DNA of 8,206 nucleotides from CAJBVG01 sp044337515. Its GTDB lineage: Bacteria > Bacteroidota > Bacteroidia > Sphingobacteriales > Sphingobacteriaceae. The stretch lies in NCBI GenBank assembly GCA_044337515.1, contig JBIINK010000069.1:1-8206 (forward strand). The letters are read 5' to 3'. This document shows, piece after piece, positions 5,317 through 8,206 of the stretch; within the stretch, counting starts at the first letter, position 1; each line of letters starts with the position of its first letter. The notes under the pieces are model-generated. The model made no database searches. It was given only the letters and a program-made list of their open reading frames with translations, and had not been told where the DNA came from. The position numbers and the translations under genes were made by a program.

Positions 5317-6618
5317 ATGAGTAATATAGTAGCCATAGTAGGGCGACCAAACGTAGGGAAATCGACCCTTTTTAACCGACTTTCGGAAAGTCGTAAAGCC
5401 ATTGTTGATGATTTTAGTGGAGTAACCCGTGATAGACATTATGAAACTGCTGAGTGGATTGGTAAGAAATTTACCATTATCGATACAGGAGGATATGTTG
5501 CCAATTCAGAAGATCAATTTGAAGCAGCTATTCGTGAGCAAGTAATTATTGCTATCGAAGAAGCAAGTGTGATTATTTTTATGGTTGATGTGAAAACAGG
5601 AATCACAGATTTAGATGATGAAATTGCTTCAATGCTTCGTAAATCAAAGAAACCAGTGTTCGTTGTTGCTAATAAAGTGGATAACAATAATCTTATCGCT
5701 GAGGCTTCCGTTTTCTATTCTTTCGGGTTAGGTGAACTTTTTTGTATTTCATCAGTTACAGGAAGTGGCACTGGGGAGCTCTTAGACGAAGTGGTAACCC
5801 ATTTCGAAGAAGAGTTCGAAGAACCTAATCCATTGCCTACATACGCCTTCTTAGGGCGCCCAAACGTAGGGAAGTCGTCGATCATCAATGCACTTTTGGG
5901 AAAAGATAGAAATATCGTTACCCCAATTGCCGGTACCACCCGTGATTCTATCGAAATTGAATACAATCAATTTGGGCATCATTTTACGCTTATCGATACA
6001 GCTGGATTACGTAAAAAAACAAAGGTTAGTGAGAATATCGAGTTCTACTCGGTAATGCGTACCATAAAAGCTCTTGAAAAAGCAGATGTTTGTATTTTAA
6101 TGATTGATGCAACAGAAGGTATTGAATCTCAAGATATTAATATATTTAAACTGATTGAAAAGAACCACAAAGGGGTAGTTGTTTTAGTGAACAAATGGGA
6201 TTTAGTAGAGAAAGACACCAAAACAAGTAAAGAGTTTGAAGAGCGAATTCGTGAGAAATTAGCCCCTTTTGTTGATGTTCCTATCGTTTTCACCTCAGCG
6301 TTAACCAAGCAAAGGGTAATGAAAGCTATAGAAGTGGCAAATGAGGTTTATACGAATAAAACGAAACACATCCCTACTTCAAAATTAAATGATGTAATGT
6401 TGGAGCTAATTCAAAATTACCCACCACCAAGTTTGAAAGGTAAATATGTGAAGATAAAATTCGTGACTCAAATACCAGGAAGATCTCCAGCTTTTGCATT
6501 TTTTTGCAACCTTCCTCAATATGTAAAAGAACCGTACAAACGCTACTTAGAGAACAAATTGAGAGAAAACTTCGATTTTACCGGGGTGCCAATAACCATC
6601 TTTATGAGACAGAAATAA
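5317..6618 (+). CDS. der: Double GTPase Der/EngA (50S ribosome assembly)
   Basis: 433 residues with two tandem GTPase domains and a C-terminal KH-like domain, the unique Der layout. Domain 1: GRPNVGKS at 9-16, GVTRDRHY at about 35-42, DTGG at 56-59, NKVD at 119-122. Domain 2: GRPNVGKS at 180-187, GTTRDS at about 206-211, DTAG at 227-230, NKWD at 292-295, TSAL at 326-329. The end contains YPPPSLKGKYVKIKFVTQIPGRSPAF and FTGVPITIFMR, standard for the family. An acidic linker (HFEEEFEEPN, about 162-171) joins the two G domains. Der acts in late maturation of the large ribosomal subunit. It starts 18 nt after era with no terminator between, and its 3' end is followed by a separate promoter for the next gene. 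Confidence 0.98.
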   Translation: MSNIVAIVGRPNVGKSTLFNRLSESRKAIVDDFSGVTRDRHYETAEWIGKKFTIIDTGGYVANSEDQFEAAIREQVIIAIEEASVIIFMVDVKTGITDLDDEIASMLRKSKKPVFVVANKVDNNNLIAEASVFYSFGLGELFCISSVTGSGTGELLDEVVTHFEEEFEEPNPLPTYAFLGRPNVGKSSIINALLGKDRNIVTPIAGTTRDSIEIEYNQFGHHFTLIDTAGLRKKTKVSENIEFYSVMRTIKALEKADVCILMIDATEGIESQDINIFKLIEKNHKGVVVLVNKWDLVEKDTKTSKEFEERIREKLAPFVDVPIVFTSALTKQRVMKAIEVANEVYTNKTKHIPTSKLNDVMLELIQNYPPPSLKGKYVKIKFVTQIPGRSPAFAFFCNLPQYVKEPYKRYLENKLRENFDFTGVPITIFMRQK

Positions 6619-6648
6619 AGGTTTTCAATAATTTTTGAAAATAATTGT

Positions 6649-6677
6649 TTTGAATTGAGTTTTTTATTTTACCTTTG
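6649..6677 (+). promoter_or_regulatory. Promoter of the small lipoprotein gene
   Basis: TTTG at 6649-6652, 17 nt, then TACCTTTG at 6670-6677: a full match to the Bacteroidota -7 box TAnnTTTG with a plausible -33 box at slightly short spacing. The ATG is 26 nt downstream of the -7 box, so the leader is about 20 nt. No Shine-Dalgarno sequence is present; the region before the ATG is A-rich (ATAACCAAA). Confidence 0.65.
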
Positions 6678-6703
6678 CTGCGTTTTAAAATCTTATAACC
6701 AAA

Positions 6704-6916
6704 ATGAAAAAAGTATTAGTATTATTATTAACTGCAGGTATCTTTGGATTCGTTGCATGTGGTGAAAGTGCTGAGCAAAAAGCTGCTAAAGAAAAAGCTA
6801 TGGCTGATTCAATCGCTGCTGCTCAAGCTGACTCAATTTCTAACGCTGCTTCAATGGCTGCTGATTCTTCAGCTACTGTTGACACTACAGCTACTACAGA
6901 AGAAGTTGCTAAGTAA
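6704..6916 (+). CDS. Small putative lipoprotein, unknown function (70 aa)
   Basis: MKKVLVLLLTAGIFGFVAC is a lipoprotein signal peptide with the lipobox FVAC and the acylated Cys at residue 19. The mature part, about 52 residues, is almost only Ala, Ser, Asp, Thr, Glu and Lys: a short charged stretch (EQKAAKEKAMADSIAAAQADSI) that could form a helix, then an acidic, Ser/Thr-rich tail ending in EEVAK. Similar short Ala/Asp/Ser-rich lipoproteins are frequent in Bacteroidota and have no established role. The gene has its own promoter, a strong terminator and repetitive GCT/GCA alanine codons, which fits a well-expressed envelope protein. An overlapping frame in the +1 register (6744-6995) is Leu/Lys-rich shadow sequence. 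Confidence 0.8.
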   Translation: MKKVLVLLLTAGIFGFVACGESAEQKAAKEKAMADSIAAAQADSISNAASMAADSSATVDTTATTEEVAK

Positions 6917-6934
6917 TCTTCACCAGAAGAAATT

Positions 6935-6963
6935 AAAGCCTCCATTTGCGAGGCTTTTTTTTT
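6935..6963. terminator. Intrinsic terminator between convergent genes
   Basis: AAAGCCTC (6935-6942), a 7-nt loop and GAGGCTTT (6950-6957) form an 8-bp perfect stem followed by six more T residues, ending the lipoprotein transcript. The opposing protease gene stops at 6978. In its direction the same hairpin is followed by TTTAATTT, so it may serve both strands, more weakly on the minus strand. Confidence 0.9.
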
Positions 6964-6977
6964 GCCCTAAATTTCCA

Positions 6978-8206
6978 TTATTCTGCGCTGAGTAACGCGA
7001 TTGACTTTGTTAACGACGAGTCTAACTCCTTCATTACTCGATAATAACCTTCATTTTTAAAGTACTGACGTGCAATCATAGCTTTCATCTGCACTTTCAT
7101 CGACGATTTAGACCTAAATAGCTCTTTATAAGTAGCTTTAACACCTTTTGAGGCTGTGAAGCTTATGAAATTATTGAAAGTCGCGTCTGATATACTAAAT
7201 TCAGCGATGAACTTATCCAATGTTTTAAAAGCTTGTAACTCTTTTTTATGCGTATCGGAGTACTTGTAGATAAATTCTGCTAATAGCCCCTCAGAAACCG
7301 CTCTGCTGTAGAATAACGAATAATCTGCAGTATCGATAGGAACAAATATATCTGGCGTTATACCACCCCCACCATATACAGTTTTACCCGATGGAGTTTT
7401 AAATGCTTTGCTATTCTTATTTTTAATGCTGTCAGAGCTCGTTAACTCCCCATGAACATATCTATAGCTCAAATCGCTTTCGTACGCCTCTAGGCCTTTG
7501 TCGTAGGACTTTTGGATGCATCGACCTGTTGGTGTGTAATATCGTGCTATGGTGAGCCTTAAACGGGCTCCATCGGCAAGTAGAGCCTGCTCCTGAACCA
7601 AGCCCTTTCCAAAAGACCTTCTCCCAACAATAATTCCTCTGTCCCAATCCTGAACTGCACCAGCAACAATTTCACTCGCCGATGCCGATCCTTCATCGAC
7701 CATCACAATTAATTTCCCTTTTTCGAAATTCCCAGCAGCTGTCGCAAATTCTTGCTTTTTAGGAGATGATTTCCCTTCCGTGTAAACAATTAGCTTTTTG
7801 TCACTCAAAAGTTCATCCGCTATCATAATAGCTGTATTCAAATATCCTCCTGGGTTTCCTCGCAAATCTAGAATTAAGCTTTTTAAACCCTGGCTTTTTA
7901 GCTTTTTCAAACTCTCGAAGAATTCATCATAAGTTGTACTCCCAAACGAATTGATCTTTATGTAGCCAATCCCATCACTCGGCATGTAAGACACATCCAC
8001 ACTGTTCAAAGGGATAGTGCCTCTTGTAATGGTGAAATTGATGAGCTTTGGATTGTTATTTCGCTTAATACTGATGTCAACTTTAGTTCCACCTTCGCCG
8101 CGAAGCATTTTGGTAACATCTAAGTTTGATATTTTTCTACCTGCTACTACTTTCCCATTTACTTTGATGATTTTATCACCAGATTTTATCCCAAGTTGCT
8201 CAGAGG
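6978..8206 (-). CDS. S41 family carboxy-terminal processing protease (CtpA/Prc type), N-terminus outside the window
   Basis: The minus-strand frame stays open from the stop at 6978-6980 to the window edge, giving 408 complete codons. An internal ATG at 8108 is not the start, because homologous PDZ sequence continues upstream of it (SEQLGIKSGDKIIKVNGK). Order: PDZ domain (part), then the S41 core with YIKINSF, LDLRGNPGG, VDEGSASASEI and GRRSFGKGLVQ, then RLTIARYYTPTGRCIQ. The Ser-Lys dyad is the Ser at 7680-7682 (second Ser of GSASAS) and the Lys 25 residues later in FGKG. The C-terminal region of about 150 residues is an all-helical extension common in Bacteroidota members. These periplasmic proteases trim or degrade proteins from the C-terminus after substrate capture by the PDZ domain. 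No substrate can be inferred. It converges on the lipoprotein gene. Confidence 0.93.
   Translation of the reverse strand, partial: SEQLGIKSGDKIIKVNGKVVAGRKISNLDVTKMLRGEGGTKVDISIKRNNNPKLINFTITRGTIPLNSVDVSYMPSDGIGYIKINSFGSTTYDEFFESLKKLKSQGLKSLILDLRGNPGGYLNTAIMIADELLSDKKLIVYTEGKSSPKKQEFATAAGNFEKGKLIVMVDEGSASASEIVAGAVQDWDRGIIVGRRSFGKGLVQEQALLADGARLRLTIARYYTPTGRCIQKSYDKGLEAYESDLSYRYVHGELTSSDSIKNKNSKAFKTPSGKTVYGGGGITPDIFVPIDTADYSLFYSRAVSEGLLAEFIYKYSDTHKKELQAFKTLDKFIAEFSISDATFNNFISFTASKGVKATYKELFRSKSSMKVQMKAMIARQYFKNEGYYRVMKELDSSLTKSIALLSAE

Noticed and set aside
6622..6641. AT-rich hairpin TTTTCAA/TTGAAAA after der as a terminator.
   Set aside because: The 7-bp stem has a single C-G pair per arm side and no clean T-run. 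It is too weak to call, so read-through from der into the lipoprotein gene cannot be excluded.
7462..7647. Minus-strand open frame inside the S41 protease gene, and similar frames inside era (4575-4790) and der (5715-5966).
   Set aside because: They are shadows of strongly conserved coding sequences in other frames and have no domain or start signals of their own.

Overview
The window looks like part of a chromosome from a free-living Bacteroidota bacterium, probably of the Flavobacteriia/Cytophagia type. It is AT-rich. It carries type IX secretion (T9SS) and gliding-motility genes found only in that phylum, Bacteroidota-type promoters (TTTG ... TAnnTTTG) and an Asp/Ala/Ser/Thr-rich small lipoprotein, and it lacks clear Shine-Dalgarno sites. 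No species can be named from the sequence alone.

Layout. (1) 1-3383, + strand: a tight operon holding the C-terminal end of a large secreted protein with a type B T9SS sorting domain, then a PorP/SprF-family outer-membrane protein, then a PorE-like TPR/beta-propeller/OmpA lipid-to-wall adaptor. A strong intrinsic terminator follows, and its stem grows out of an 8-bp tandem repeat. (2) 3490-4323: an unusual repeat region that reads on the minus strand. Starting from an apparently intact initiator tRNA-fMet gene (4251-4323), the 3' half of the tRNA plus its terminator is repeated with a 126-bp period. In the copies, the anticodon region is replaced by a GC-rich hairpin. A small GIY-YIG nuclease gene sits between two identical 40-bp copies of this tRNA-derived sequence, like a cassette. 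A 7-bp (CAYTACY) repeat lies beyond the outermost copy. (3) 4324-6618: a palindromic divergent promoter region, then era and der, two ribosome-assembly GTPases 18 nt apart. (4) 6619-6963: a small lipoprotein gene with its own promoter and a terminator. (5) 6978-8206, minus strand: the C-terminal part of an S41 (CtpA/Prc-type) PDZ protease, running off the window end.

How the parts fit. The first operon is a typical pairing of a T9SS type B cargo with its PorP/SprF-type partner and a peptidoglycan-binding periplasmic component. Initiator tRNA, Era (30S) and Der (50S) form a translation/ribosome-assembly neighbourhood driven from one intergenic region. The most unusual part is 3590-4323, where tRNA-fMet pieces, terminators and a GIY-YIG nuclease are arranged as if a minimal, tRNA-associated mobile or homing cassette had copied or inserted itself next to the tRNA. 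That reading is inference; the repeats themselves are directly visible.
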